NCBI RefSeq assembly: GCF_900176565.1
Contig: NZ_FXEH01000005.1
Span: forward strand, 831,384-895,383
DNA: 64,000 nucleotides
Direction of reading: 5' to 3'
Source of the DNA: Thalassobacillus devorans
GTDB lineage: Bacteria; Bacillota; Bacilli; Bacillales; Halobacillaceae
The notes below the pieces were generated by a model. The model worked only from the letters and a program-made list of their open reading frames with translations. It did not search any database and had not been told where the DNA came from. Positions 26,142-34,410 of the stretch are shown here, one piece after another. The translations under genes and the position numbers were made by a program. Each line of letters starts with the position of its first letter. Within the stretch, counting starts at the first letter, position 1.

Positions 26142-27266
26142 TCACATTTCTATAGAAGCTTTTCTTTTCCGAAAGTCAGTAGTTTTATAATACGTGTCTT
26201 TCACTAAGATATTAGGACCGAGACATTTAACTGCCGGACAATGACAGTTCAACCTTTTGGCTGTTTCTGTCTTCATCCAACGCGAATAAGCTTCAGGCAG
26301 TGAAGTATCTTTAATGTTTCCTAACGGGGGTTCATCCCCAAAGTCAGTCACAATCACCTCACCTGTAAAGATATTGACATTCAACCTGGACCTGCCATCT
26401 GGATCATTTCTAACCGTGACATTTTTTTCGTCATATAGTCGACGAAGTAGATTCAAATCATCCTGAGATGAACTGCATGCGTAAAAAGGCAATGTCCCAA
26501 ATAGCATCCATACCTTCTCATTCCGGTGATCCAGCAGTCTTGTAATAGCCGTACGCATCTCATTTAAATCAAGGGTTTCTAAGTTGCTGGCAAAGTCAAC
26601 CGGGTACATGGGATGGATTTCATGGCGGGCACACCCCATCTCTAAGATGTGATCATGGATTTTTTCCAAATAAGGAAACGTGCGTTTGTTCAGCATTGTT
26701 TCGGCAGATACCATAACCCCTGCTTCCGATAACCTTTGTGAATTTTCTACCATCCGGACAAAAAAAGATTCTCGTTTCTCAAGAGATGGTTTTCTATCCA
26801 TTCGTGTAAAACCAGTTTCTGCGAATTCTTCTGAAGTGCCCCAGTTATGGGAAATATGTAAAACATCTAAAAATGGGATGATCGGGTCGTAACGCTGGTA
26901 GGGCAAAGTTAAATTAGAATTTATTTGAGTTTTCACCCCACGGCTTTGAGCATATTTTAATAACGGCAACACATGATTTCTTATTGATTTCCTCGACATC
27001 ATCGGTTCCCCGCCGGTAATACTAAGTGTACGCAAGTTAGGTACTTCATCCAGACGTTTCAAAATCAGATCCATAGAAAGAGATTCCGGGTCTTTATATG
27101 ACAATGTTTCACCTACAGCGCAATGAGCACAGCGCATATTACAAAGTGTAGTTGTGGTGAATTCAATATTTGATAGTGTCATTTCTCCGAATGCTTCAAC
27201 ATCCATATAAGCTTCCCACGGGTCATTGGAAGGAGTTATTTCTTTATTGTTTAGTTGCGTTTTCAC
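26142..27266 (-). CDS. yfkAB: Radical SAM/CxCxxxxC motif protein YfkAB
   Basis: A 374-residue radical SAM protein. The iron-sulfur motif CNMRCAHC (C-x3-C-x2-C, about residues 42-49) binds the 4Fe-4S cluster; SITGGEPMMS is the SAM-binding GGE block. Near the C-terminus CHCPAVKC gives the C-x-C-x4-C motif that names the family. In B. subtilis the gene was first described as yfkA and yfkB; here it is one frame. The reaction is unknown. It is monocistronic and divergent from kynU. Confidence 0.93.
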   Translation of the reverse strand: MKTQLNNKEITPSNDPWEAYMDVEAFGEMTLSNIEFTTTTLCNMRCAHCAVGETLSYKDPESLSMDLILKRLDEVPNLRTLSITGGEPMMSRKSIRNHVLPLLKYAQSRGVKTQINSNLTLPYQRYDPIIPFLDVLHISHNWGTSEEFAETGFTRMDRKPSLEKRESFFVRMVENSQRLSEAGVMVSAETMLNKRTFPYLEKIHDHILEMGCARHEIHPMYPVDFASNLETLDLNEMRTAITRLLDHRNEKVWMLFGTLPFYACSSSQDDLNLLRRLYDEKNVTVRNDPDGRSRLNVNIFTGEVIVTDFGDEPPLGNIKDTSLPEAYSRWMKTETAKRLNCHCPAVKCLGPNILVKDTYYKTTDFRKRKASIEM

Positions 27267-27368
27267 ATCGGGTTGCTCCCTTCCTTCATTAAGTTTTTAA
27301 ATCTATCAAAATGAAGCTCTTCCTATTCTATCATCTCCAGCACCTATTATTACAGAGCTGACCGGTTA

Positions 27369-27402
27369 GTTATTGGAAGGCTCAACAATAACAGGCTATA
27401 AT
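27369..27402 (+). promoter_or_regulatory. kynU promoter with overlapping inverted repeat
   Basis: TTGGAA (27373-27378), an 18-nt spacer and TATAAT (27397-27402) form the likely promoter of kynUB. The inverted repeat GTTATTG-N10-CAATAAC (27369-27392) covers the -35 box and spacer, placed as a repressor operator would be. The regulator is unknown. Confidence 0.6.
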
Positions 27403-27421
27403 ATAGCCAGGAGGCGATTTG

Positions 27422-28702
27422 ATGAAAAATTCCAAACTTTCCCGTCAACACGCAATTGATAAAGACCAAAAAGATCAGCTAAAGCAATTCAAACAAGAAT
27501 TTTACATAAAAGAAGGAACGTTATATATGGATGGAAACTCGCTGGGACTTTTATCAAAGCGAGCGGAAAAAACACTGCTCACTTCCCTGGAAGACTGGAA
27601 GGAGCACGGCATCGAAGGCTGGACGGAAGGCGAACAGCCATGGTATTACATGTCTGAAAAGCTTGGGGAAATGACAGCCCCGTTGATCGGTGCCAAAAAA
27701 GAAGAAGTGATCAATACCGGTTCGATTACAACGAACCTTCATCAGCTGCTGGCAACCTTCTTTAAACCGGATAATAAGAGAAACAAAATACTGGCCGACA
27801 CCTTGAATTTCCCCTCCGATATCTATGCCTTGAAAAGCCAACTGCGCTTACACGGCCTGGATCCTGAAAACCATTTAATCCAGGTAAACAGCGACGACGG
27901 CCGCACCTTGAATGAGGCGGAAATCATTGCGCAAATGAATGAAGAGACAGCTTTACTCCTCCTCCCTTCCGTTTTATATCGAAGCGGTCAGCTGCTTGAT
28001 ATGAAGAGGATCACCGAAGCCGCACATGCCAAGAGGATTATCGTCGGGTTTGATCTGGCACATTCCATTGGCGCCCTGCCACATCAGCTTCATGATTGGG
28101 GTGTCGACTTCGCTGTCTGGTGCACTTATAAATATTTGAACAGCGGCCCAGGAGGCGTTGGCGGCCTGTTTGTCCATGAAAAGCATTTCGGACAGGCTCC
28201 TGGTCTTGCCGGCTGGTTCAGTTCCAGAAAAGATAAACAGTTCGACATGGACCACACCCTGACTCCGGCAGAAACAGCAGGAGCTTATCAAATCGGCACG
28301 CCTCACATACTAAGCTCGGCACCTTTGCTGGGATCCCTGGAGATCTTTAAAGAAGCAGGTATCGATTCTATCCGGGAAAAATCCCTCGATCAGACTTCCT
28401 TTATGATGGAGCTTATTGAGCAGGAACTTGATGGTTACGGCTTTGAGATAGCCAATCCACGGGAATCAGAGCGCCGGGGTGGCCATGTCAGCCTCGAACA
28501 TGAAGAAGCTGCCAGGATTTGCAAAGCACTGAAAGAAAAACAAGTTATCCCGGATTTCCGTGCGCCTAACGTCATCCGGCTTGCACCTATCGCCCTTTAT
28601 GTCTCTTATGAAGATATTTACGAGATGGTCATGCGGTTAAAAGAGATTATGGATAAGGAAACCTATAAAAAATTTGAAAACAAACGAGGAATTATTGCAT
28701 AA
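27422..28702 (+). CDS. kynU: Kynureninase
   Basis: A 426-residue PLP-dependent hydrolase that cleaves kynurenine to anthranilate and alanine. [18 protein letters not shown] at the start, [39 protein letters not shown] with the PLP-binding Lys (about 237) and GWFSS are family signatures. The ATG at 27422 is 8 nt after AGGAGG. It is followed by kynB 13 nt downstream, forming a two-gene operon of tryptophan breakdown. The first enzyme, KynA, is not adjacent; its 3' end lies at the right edge of the window. Confidence 0.96.
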   Translation: MKNSKLSRQHAIDKDQKDQLKQFKQEFYIKEGTLYMDGNSLGLLSKRAEKTLLTSLEDWKEHGIEGWTEGEQPWYYMSEKLGEMTAPLIGAKKEEVINTGSITTNLHQLLATFFKPDNKRNKILADTLNFPSDIYALKSQLRLHGLDPENHLIQVNSDDGRTLNEAEIIAQMNEETALLLLPSVLYRSGQLLDMKRITEAAHAKRIIVGFDLAHSIGALPHQLHDWGVDFAVWCTYKYLNSGPGGVGGLFVHEKHFGQAPGLAGWFSSRKDKQFDMDHTLTPAETAGAYQIGTPHILSSAPLLGSLEIFKEAGIDSIREKSLDQTSFMMELIEQELDGYGFEIANPRESERRGGHVSLEHEEAARICKALKEKQVIPDFRAPNVIRLAPIALYVSYEDIYEMVMRLKEIMDKETYKKFENKRGIIA

Positions 28703-28715
28703 AGGAGGCCCCATC

Positions 28716-29336
28716 TTGAAAATCATTGATATTTCGATGAAGCTAGACGTAACTACTCCCTCATGGCCGGGGGATGAGCGTTATAACTATAGCCTGACCT
28801 GGTCCATGGAAGAAACAGGATCCGTCAATGTCGGCAGTATCAAAATGAGCAATCACACCGGCACCCATGTCGATGCTCCTTTTCATTATGATTCCACCGG
28901 ACTGAAAATTGCAGACTTACCTTTGGAGAGATTCCACGGCAAAGCCCTCGTCGTTGATGTAGCCGGCAAAAAAACGATTGAAGCGAAAGATTTGCAGGAC
29001 ACGGATTTATCAGGGATCTCTAAGCTGATTTTGCAAACGAAGAGCTGGCGGGATCGAACAGAGTTTCCAACTTCTTATACCGTACTCGGCGAAGATTTAG
29101 GTTCATTTTTAAAAACAAATGGCATTGATCTGGTAGGAGTCGATACGCCGTCGGTCGACCCGGAAACAAGCAAAGAATTGAAAGCACATCATAGCTTGTA
29201 TAAAAATGATGTACTGATTCTTGAAGGGCTCGTGCTCGATCACGTAAAGGCTGGGCTTTACGAGCTTAGTGCTTTTCCTTTAAAAATGACGGAAGCTGAC
29301 GGCAGTCCCGTACGTGCCGTGTTAAAACAGATTTAA
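28716..29336 (+). CDS. kynB: Kynurenine formamidase
   Basis: A 206-residue cyclase-family hydrolase that converts N-formylkynurenine to kynurenine. The metal-binding motif HTGTHVDAP (H47, H51, D53) and GVDTPSVDPETSKELKAHHSLYKNDVLILEGL are diagnostic of bacterial KynB. The start is TTG, 7 nt after AAAGGAGG; an in-frame TTG further upstream would overlap kynU and lacks this site. Length fits the family. It closes the kynUB operon at a terminator. Confidence 0.95.
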   Translation: MKIIDISMKLDVTTPSWPGDERYNYSLTWSMEETGSVNVGSIKMSNHTGTHVDAPFHYDSTGLKIADLPLERFHGKALVVDVAGKKTIEAKDLQDTDLSGISKLILQTKSWRDRTEFPTSYTVLGEDLGSFLKTNGIDLVGVDTPSVDPETSKELKAHHSLYKNDVLILEGLVLDHVKAGLYELSAFPLKMTEADGSPVRAVLKQI

Positions 29337-29344
29337 TAGTAAAA

Positions 29345-29376
29345 CAACCCCAGCATCATTGGATGCTGGGGTTTCT
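29345..29376. terminator. Terminator between kynB and the BCCT gene
   Basis: The 11-bp stem ACCCCAGCATC/GATGCTGGGGT is followed by TTCT on the plus strand; it also lies at the 3' end of the convergent BCCT gene. Confidence 0.78.
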
Positions 29377-29379
29377 AGG

Positions 29380-30897
29380 TCATAATTTTTGATAGCGTGC
29401 CATTTCATTCGCTACCTTAGGGGCTAACCAGACTACTGGAAGTAATAGTAACGAAACAGGTACAGCGGTCACAACAATGAAAGATTGTAATGCACTAACG
29501 CCGCCTTCCCCAATGAATAACAAGATAGCAGCTACTGTTCCCATGACTACAGACCAGAAAATACGAAGCCATCGTTGCGGGTTCCCCTCTCCTGTAACGG
29601 CCATCGATATGGTATAGGACATCGAATCATTTGTAGTAACTACAAATAATATAGTCAGCAGCAAGAAAAGCGGAGAAATAATTTCACTTAGTGGGAACTT
29701 CTCCGTAATTGCGAACATGGCAGCTCGCTTTCCTGCTTCATTCAATGCTTCAGATACAGAGCCTGCTGTTTCCATTTCGAAGAAAATACCCGAACCGCCA
29801 AGCACGGTAAACCAAAAGGCTGAAATTACTGGAGCCATAATTGAAATTGCAAGGATAATCTCCCTTATCGTCCGGCCTCGAGAAATACGACTGACTAAAA
29901 TCGCCATCATCGGACCATAACCGATAAACCATCCCCAGAAGAACACCGTCCACAACGACAGCCATTCTTCATCGGCACGGAACGTACTCATCGGAATGAA
30001 TTCTTGTACGTAAAATCCGAAAGAAGAGATAAAGTAATCAATAATAAAACCACCGGGACCAAATAACAGTACAAATAACATCAAAGCAACTGCCATCCGG
30101 ACATTGAAGCTGCTTAACCATTGAATCCCCCGGTATAAACCAGTGACTGCTGAGATTGTGGATATGGTTACAACAGCAATAATAATGGATAGCTGTGTCC
30201 CGAACGTATCCGGAATACCAAAAATCACGTTCAGTCCATAACTTGCCTGCGCCCCTAAGAAGCCGATTGGTCCAATCGTTCCTGCGGCAACCGCAATAAC
30301 TGAAAAGGCATCAATAACCGTCCCAAACCAACTGTCCCTGAGCTTTTCACCGAAAATAGGATACAACAGGGTTCGCGGCTTCAGCGGCATCCCCTTGTGA
30401 TAGTGGCCATACATCATGACGACAGCACTGATGGTACCTAATATCGCCCAGGCAAGAAAACCCCAGTGCATAAAACTTTGTGCTAATGCTGCGTTAATTG
30501 CTTCTGTGGTTCCGGCTTCTATTCCTTCATGAACCGGAGGAACAGTAAGAAAATGATACATCGGTTCTGCAGCTGCCCAAAATACTCCGCCTCCTGCAAG
30601 CAAAGTGGCCATTATGATCGATAACCATTTCCATAACCCGATTTCCGGCTTATCTAATCCTCCCATCTTAACCTTTCCTCTTTTAGAAAAGGCCAGCCAA
30701 AGGCCGACGAAGAAGGTAGCCAACATCAACACCTGCCAAAAGGCTCCAAAATAATTCGAAGAAAGAACAAGCCCTTCCGTTACCAGTTCAGAAACCATAG
30801 GTAAATCTATAAATGCCAGTAAAATAAAAAGAAGCAGAGCTCCTCCACTTATAATTAAAACAGGCCAGTCTATCCGACCGTATTTCTTTTTTTCCAT
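29380..30897 (-). CDS. BCCT family betaine/choline/carnitine transporter
   Basis: A 505-residue protein with 12 membrane helices of the betaine-choline-carnitine transporter family, which import osmoprotectants with Na+ or H+. The diagnostic blocks are LLAGGGVFWAAAEPMYHFL, FFWGWFIGYGPMMAILVSRI and SRGRTIREIILA. The ATG of MEKKKYGRID is chosen because AAAGGAG lies just upstream; an in-frame start 24 codons earlier has no such site. Tails are short, so strong osmosensing of the BetP type is less likely. The substrate is probably glycine betaine or choline, by family only. Confidence 0.92.
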   Translation of the reverse strand: MEKKKYGRIDWPVLIISGGALLLFILLAFIDLPMVSELVTEGLVLSSNYFGAFWQVLMLATFFVGLWLAFSKRGKVKMGGLDKPEIGLWKWLSIIMATLLAGGGVFWAAAEPMYHFLTVPPVHEGIEAGTTEAINAALAQSFMHWGFLAWAILGTISAVVMMYGHYHKGMPLKPRTLLYPIFGEKLRDSWFGTVIDAFSVIAVAAGTIGPIGFLGAQASYGLNVIFGIPDTFGTQLSIIIAVVTISTISAVTGLYRGIQWLSSFNVRMAVALMLFVLLFGPGGFIIDYFISSFGFYVQEFIPMSTFRADEEWLSLWTVFFWGWFIGYGPMMAILVSRISRGRTIREIILAISIMAPVISAFWFTVLGGSGIFFEMETAGSVSEALNEAGKRAAMFAITEKFPLSEIISPLFLLLTILFVVTTNDSMSYTISMAVTGEGNPQRWLRIFWSVVMGTVAAILLFIGEGGVSALQSFIVVTAVPVSLLLLPVVWLAPKVANEMARYQKL

Positions 30898-30965
30898 AAT
30901 AATCTCCTTTGAATTTAAAATAAAGCACAATGACGGACTATACCATTTATAATAAAAGTTGTAAA

Positions 30966-30995
30966 ACAAAAAAACTCATCCTTTAAAGGATGAGG
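30966..30995 (-). terminator. Terminator of the zinc-ribbon gene
   Basis: The perfect stem CTCATCC(TTTAAA)GGATGAG is followed on the minus strand by TTTTTTTG. It lies just after the small zinc-ribbon gene and before the BCCT gene. Confidence 0.85.
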
Positions 30996-31015
30996 CATTC
31001 TCTCGTATTTTATTC

Positions 31016-31189
31016 TTAGTCACCAGCAATATCCTGGTCCTCTCCAGGATTCAATCGTTCCTGACACTCTGCGCATAGTTTTACTTTTTCTTCCTGTTTG
31101 CTGGTCAACAGCTTACCACAGTTACTGCATTTACCAAATTCATTCGGATTAGCCTGAAAGCCCATTAAATGCTTATCCGGACCAGTCAT
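31016..31189 (-). CDS. Small zinc-ribbon protein (57 aa)
   Basis: A short open frame encoding 57 residues, starting MTGPDKHLMGFQANPNEFGK. Two CxxC pairs, CSNC and CAEC, separated by 15 residues, form a likely zinc ribbon; the tail is acidic (NPGEDQDIAGD). AAGGAG lies 10 nt upstream of the ATG, and a good terminator follows, which supports a real gene despite the small size. The function is unknown; ribbons of this type bind nucleic acid or partner proteins. It is monocistronic. Confidence 0.8.
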   Translation of the reverse strand: MTGPDKHLMGFQANPNEFGKCSNCGKLLTSKQEEKVKLCAECQERLNPGEDQDIAGD

Positions 31190-31339
31190 ATACAAACAAC
31201 TCCTTGTACAAGGGATTATATCTTTGCTTTACCCGCCTCAAGGAAATCGAAACTTTCTGGTTAAAGAAGATGATTGAGCCCTTAAAAATAAGGGCAGTGT
31301 ATATTAAAATGAAAGCAGTTCGCACCAGGAGGACATCAT

Positions 31340-32218
31340 ATGTTCAAGCAGATGATTAAAAAACATAAACTCTTATCACTTCTTACTGTTTCTATAGCGT
31401 TAGGGGTTTCGATATTTTTTATAAAGTCCCCTTATACGAGTTCCCAGGACAATTCTTCTATCACTCCGACTTTGTTCATCCATGGGTATAAAGGTGGTCC
31501 TGGATCGTTTAATACGATGATGGATCGTTTGGAGGATAACCGATTGGGAGAGAAAGAAATGACCGTGCGTGTGTCTTCTAAAGGGAAAATTATGATGCGA
31601 GGACGATTCTCAGCTGAACAGCATCCATTTATTCAAGTGATCTTTCACGACAATCGTGCCTCACTTACTAATCAGACACTTTGGCTGCAGAAAATCATGC
31701 ATAAACTGAAAGTGGATTACGGGATACAGCAGGTAAATCTCGTCGGCCATTCCATGGGTGGCTTGGCTGCTGCGAACTTCATGACTCAAAAAAACAATTC
31801 CCTCCCAACGGTTGAGAAGCTGATTGTAATGGGAAGCCCGTTTAAAGGAATAGATAAGGAAGAGTATTTTGACATCAATTCCGGGGAAGCTCTTACAGAT
31901 TTACGACCAGACGCTCAATTATTGTCAAGGCTGACAGGGAATAAAAACTCATTTCCTAACCACCTGAAAGTGCTGGCAATCGCTGGCGCTATCGACGCAA
32001 AATATACGAGTGAAAATGCAGATACTATAGTAAAACAAAAAAATTACGATGGAGGCGACGGACTCGTCAGCGTATCCAGTGCTCTTGGTATCCAAGAGGT
32101 TGTACCAGCGAACAACTACCACGAAGTAATCGTACGAGATATCGAAGCCACCCATTCCGGTTTGCATGAACATCCAGATGTGGACAAGGAAGTTGCAGCG
32201 TTTCTCCGGAAAAAATAA
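31340..32218 (+). CDS. Alpha/beta hydrolase, DUF915 family, secreted or membrane-anchored
   Basis: A 292-residue protein with one N-terminal hydrophobic segment (LLSLLTVSIALGVSIFFI), so it is exported or anchored. The alpha/beta hydrolase core follows: PTLFIHGYKGGPGSFNTM (oxyanion HG), VNLVGHSMGGLAAANF with the nucleophile Ser, a DGLVSVSSAL acidic region and a late His in THSGLHEH. This matches the DUF915 family of Firmicutes. The substrate is unknown. AGGAGG precedes the ATG. It is a single gene with its own terminator. Confidence 0.92.
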   Translation: MFKQMIKKHKLLSLLTVSIALGVSIFFIKSPYTSSQDNSSITPTLFIHGYKGGPGSFNTMMDRLEDNRLGEKEMTVRVSSKGKIMMRGRFSAEQHPFIQVIFHDNRASLTNQTLWLQKIMHKLKVDYGIQQVNLVGHSMGGLAAANFMTQKNNSLPTVEKLIVMGSPFKGIDKEEYFDINSGEALTDLRPDAQLLSRLTGNKNSFPNHLKVLAIAGAIDAKYTSENADTIVKQKNYDGGDGLVSVSSALGIQEVVPANNYHEVIVRDIEATHSGLHEHPDVDKEVAAFLRKK

Positions 32219-32219
32219 A

Positions 32220-32247
32220 CCCTCCCGCCAGGCGGGAGGGAATTTTT
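32220..32247 (+). terminator. Terminator of the DUF915 gene
   Basis: The stem CCCTCCCGCC/GGCGGGAGGG has a near-zero loop and is followed by AATTTTTAT, immediately after the stop codon. Confidence 0.85.
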
Positions 32248-32331
32248 ATAAAGTTCACTTTTGTTAAAGGGTTAATGGATACGAAGTTACTAAAGCTTGC
32301 GCCATAAATACTTGGTGACAAGCCAGGATTT

Positions 32332-32793
32332 TCACTTCGCCTCTATGATAAAGCTTGCGAATTCCTCACCTTCGACGGTTACTTCCATCAGCCATAATCC
32401 GGCTTTATCCAAACCGAATTTCGCACCACTGGAAGCATCGGCACTGACTTCTGAGGAATTGTTACCGCTGATCCTCCATTCATAAAGCGTAACCGATTCA
32501 TCTGCTTCCTCATGAGTGGCTGTCAGGGTATAGGTTTTTCCTATCAATTCATCTGATTCGCCCCAGAAATAGACGGAATAATGACGTCCTTGAGGACCGG
32601 CAGGAAAGGCAGGTTCATTTTCATTCCCGTTCTCTTTGACGATGGCAAATTTCCCTTCTTTTCCATAAAAAGTCCTTTCATCGACTTGGAACGTCTCATC
32701 CTGGCTCCATACTTCCTGCGGTTCTTCTGCTTCACTTGTACATGCAATTAAAATTAAAAGCATTAGTATTGTACTGACAGCTGCTCTTTTCAT
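32332..32793 (-). CDS. Small lipoprotein, DUF4871-like
   Basis: A 153-residue exported lipoprotein: the signal peptide ends in LIAC (Cys18). The mature part has GKEGKFAIVKENG, RHYSVYFWGESDELIGKTYTL and the closing AGLWLMEVTVEGEEFASFIIE, a beta-rich layout that reminds me of the Bacillus DUF4871 family (YhfM type). That assignment is from memory and tentative. It is monocistronic. The molecular role is unknown. Confidence 0.75.
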   Translation of the reverse strand: MKRAAVSTILMLLILIACTSEAEEPQEVWSQDETFQVDERTFYGKEGKFAIVKENGNENEPAFPAGPQGRHYSVYFWGESDELIGKTYTLTATHEEADESVTLYEWRISGNNSSEVSADASSGAKFGLDKAGLWLMEVTVEGEEFASFIIEAK

Positions 32794-32888
32794 GGCGCTC
32801 CCACCCCTTCACTATCATCATCCATTACTAAGGATATTCGAGACTAGCTTGAAATAACCTGCTACTTTTTCATTAAAGCTCCCTTTAA

Positions 32889-32999
32889 TGGAAGACTCAG
32901 TTTCAAGATATATTGTTTCCGTTACGGTAGTAACTGTGGGGAGTTCCGGGAAATCACTCGCTTTCCATGTGCGTAAGGTGAGCTTCCTCGGGCTAAAGC
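32889..32999. repeat. Truncated copy of the long-inverted-end intergenic repeat
   Basis: The segment beginning GAAGACTCAGTTTCAAGATA and passing through TCCGTTAC, ACTCGCTTTCC and GAGCTTCCTCGGGCTAAAGCC matches, in order, the right end of the 44260-44925 element read on the minus strand. The middle is shortened. It ends just before the aminopeptidase terminator. This is a one-ended relic. Confidence 0.75.
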
Positions 33000-33007
33000 C
33001 TACATAT

Positions 33008-33052
33008 AAAAATGCAAATGCCGGATGTCTGAGGCATCCGGCATTTGCATGT
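33008..33052 (-). terminator. Terminator of the aminopeptidase gene
   Basis: A 16-bp stem (ATGCAAATGCCGGATG and complement) with a 7-nt loop is followed on the minus strand by TTTTTATA. It begins 8 nt past the stop codon of the M29 gene. Confidence 0.88.
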
Positions 33053-33059
33053 TATAAAA

Positions 33060-34301
33060 CTAATCGAATTTTATTGCCCAGCTGCCATTTCGCATGACCG
33101 CTTCTGTTGTTCCGTCTTCTAACACACCATCGATATCCAATTCCCCGGATCCCATCATGAAGTCGACATGGGAGAGGCTATCATTGACACCGTGCTTGTC
33201 CAGTTCTTCTTCATTCATATCAGAACCACCCTCCAGGCTGTTCGGATATGCTTTACCTAACGCCAAATGACAGGAAGCATTTTCATCATAAAGGGTATTA
33301 TAAAAAATCAGCCCGGATTGAGAAATCGGTGATTCATTCGGTACAAGTGCCAGCTCGCCAAGACGGGTTGAACCTTCGTCCGTCTCCAAAAGATGCTTCA
33401 GCGTAGCTTCTCCTTGTCCTGCTTTATAATCAACAACCATTCCATCCTTGAAAGTCAATGTAAAATCATCAATCAGGTTTCCTCCATAGTTCAATGGCTT
33501 CGTACTGGAAACCTGGCCGTTGACACCATATTTATGCGGTACAGTAAACACTTCTTCTGTTGGCATATTTGCATTGAATGGGATACCTTCTTTTTCAGTT
33601 TTAGAAGCTCCGCCCTTCCATATATGTCCTGCTGGAAGCTCAACTTCTAAGTCTGTTCCTGGTGCTTTATAAACAAGCTTTTTATATTTTTTGCGATTCA
33701 AAAATTCACGTGCCTGCGCCAGAATGCTGTTGTGTTCTTCCCATGCAGACACTGGATCTTCTTTATCGACCCTTACAATAGTAAAGATTTGTTCCCACAA
33801 GCTGGCCACTGCCTCTTCTTCATTGGCCTCGGGAAAAATCTTTTGTGCCCAGGTCGTGATCGGGATTGAAACGATGGACCACTGAATGCGGTCATTCATC
33901 GTATAATTACGGAAGTTCTTCATCGCTTGTGCCCCTGCTTTATTCGCTGCGGAAATCTTATCTCCATCTATCCCCTGAAGCAAGTCAGGATCAGTAGAGC
34001 GGATAGATAAAATGGCGGCGCCTCCTTCAGCAAAGTAGTCATACATATCCACTTTCCATTGGGGGACCTCTGAAAGTGTTTCTTTGGATTCATGTTCGTA
34101 TTTAGTACGAGTGATGGCATCATCCGACCAATTGATATGGACCGTTTTTGCACCCATTTCATAAGCTTTCTTCACGACGATACGGGTAAAGTCTGCGCCT
34201 TCAATGGTCGAGTTTACCATCAGCATTTGATTTTTCTGCAGGTTAACACCTGTTTTCAATGCTAATTCGGCATACTTTTCTAACATTTTTTGTTCTGGCA
34301 T
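33060..34301 (-). CDS. M29 family aminopeptidase (AmpS/PepS)
   Basis: A 413-residue metallo-aminopeptidase of family M29 that trims N-terminal residues from peptides in the cytoplasm. The signature region FNANMPTEEVFTVPHKYGVNGQV holds a metal-binding Glu. ELALVPNESPISQSGLIFYNTLYDENASCHLALG and HVDFMMGSGELDIDGV supply further Glu, His and Asp ligands. Length and order fit AmpS of Staphylococcus and Bacillus. GGGAG precedes the ATG at 6 nt. It is monocistronic. Confidence 0.94.
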   Translation of the reverse strand: MPEQKMLEKYAELALKTGVNLQKNQMLMVNSTIEGADFTRIVVKKAYEMGAKTVHINWSDDAITRTKYEHESKETLSEVPQWKVDMYDYFAEGGAAILSIRSTDPDLLQGIDGDKISAANKAGAQAMKNFRNYTMNDRIQWSIVSIPITTWAQKIFPEANEEEAVASLWEQIFTIVRVDKEDPVSAWEEHNSILAQAREFLNRKKYKKLVYKAPGTDLEVELPAGHIWKGGASKTEKEGIPFNANMPTEEVFTVPHKYGVNGQVSSTKPLNYGGNLIDDFTLTFKDGMVVDYKAGQGEATLKHLLETDEGSTRLGELALVPNESPISQSGLIFYNTLYDENASCHLALGKAYPNSLEGGSDMNEEELDKHGVNDSLSHVDFMMGSGELDIDGVLEDGTTEAVMRNGSWAIKFD

Positions 34302-34369
34302 ATGTAACTCCCTCTCTCCATTTTCGTGATCTCGCTAATTTTTATTATTCCATAATTTGTCTTGATAAA

Positions 34370-34400
34370 CAAAAATATCCCACAACAATAGCTGTGGGAA
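34370..34400 (-). terminator. Terminator of the ABC-F gene
   Basis: The stem TCCCACA/TGTGGGA is followed on the minus strand by TATTTTTG, 10 to 40 nt past the stop of the ABC-F gene. Confidence 0.72.
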
Positions 34401-34410
34401 TTTTTTACAT

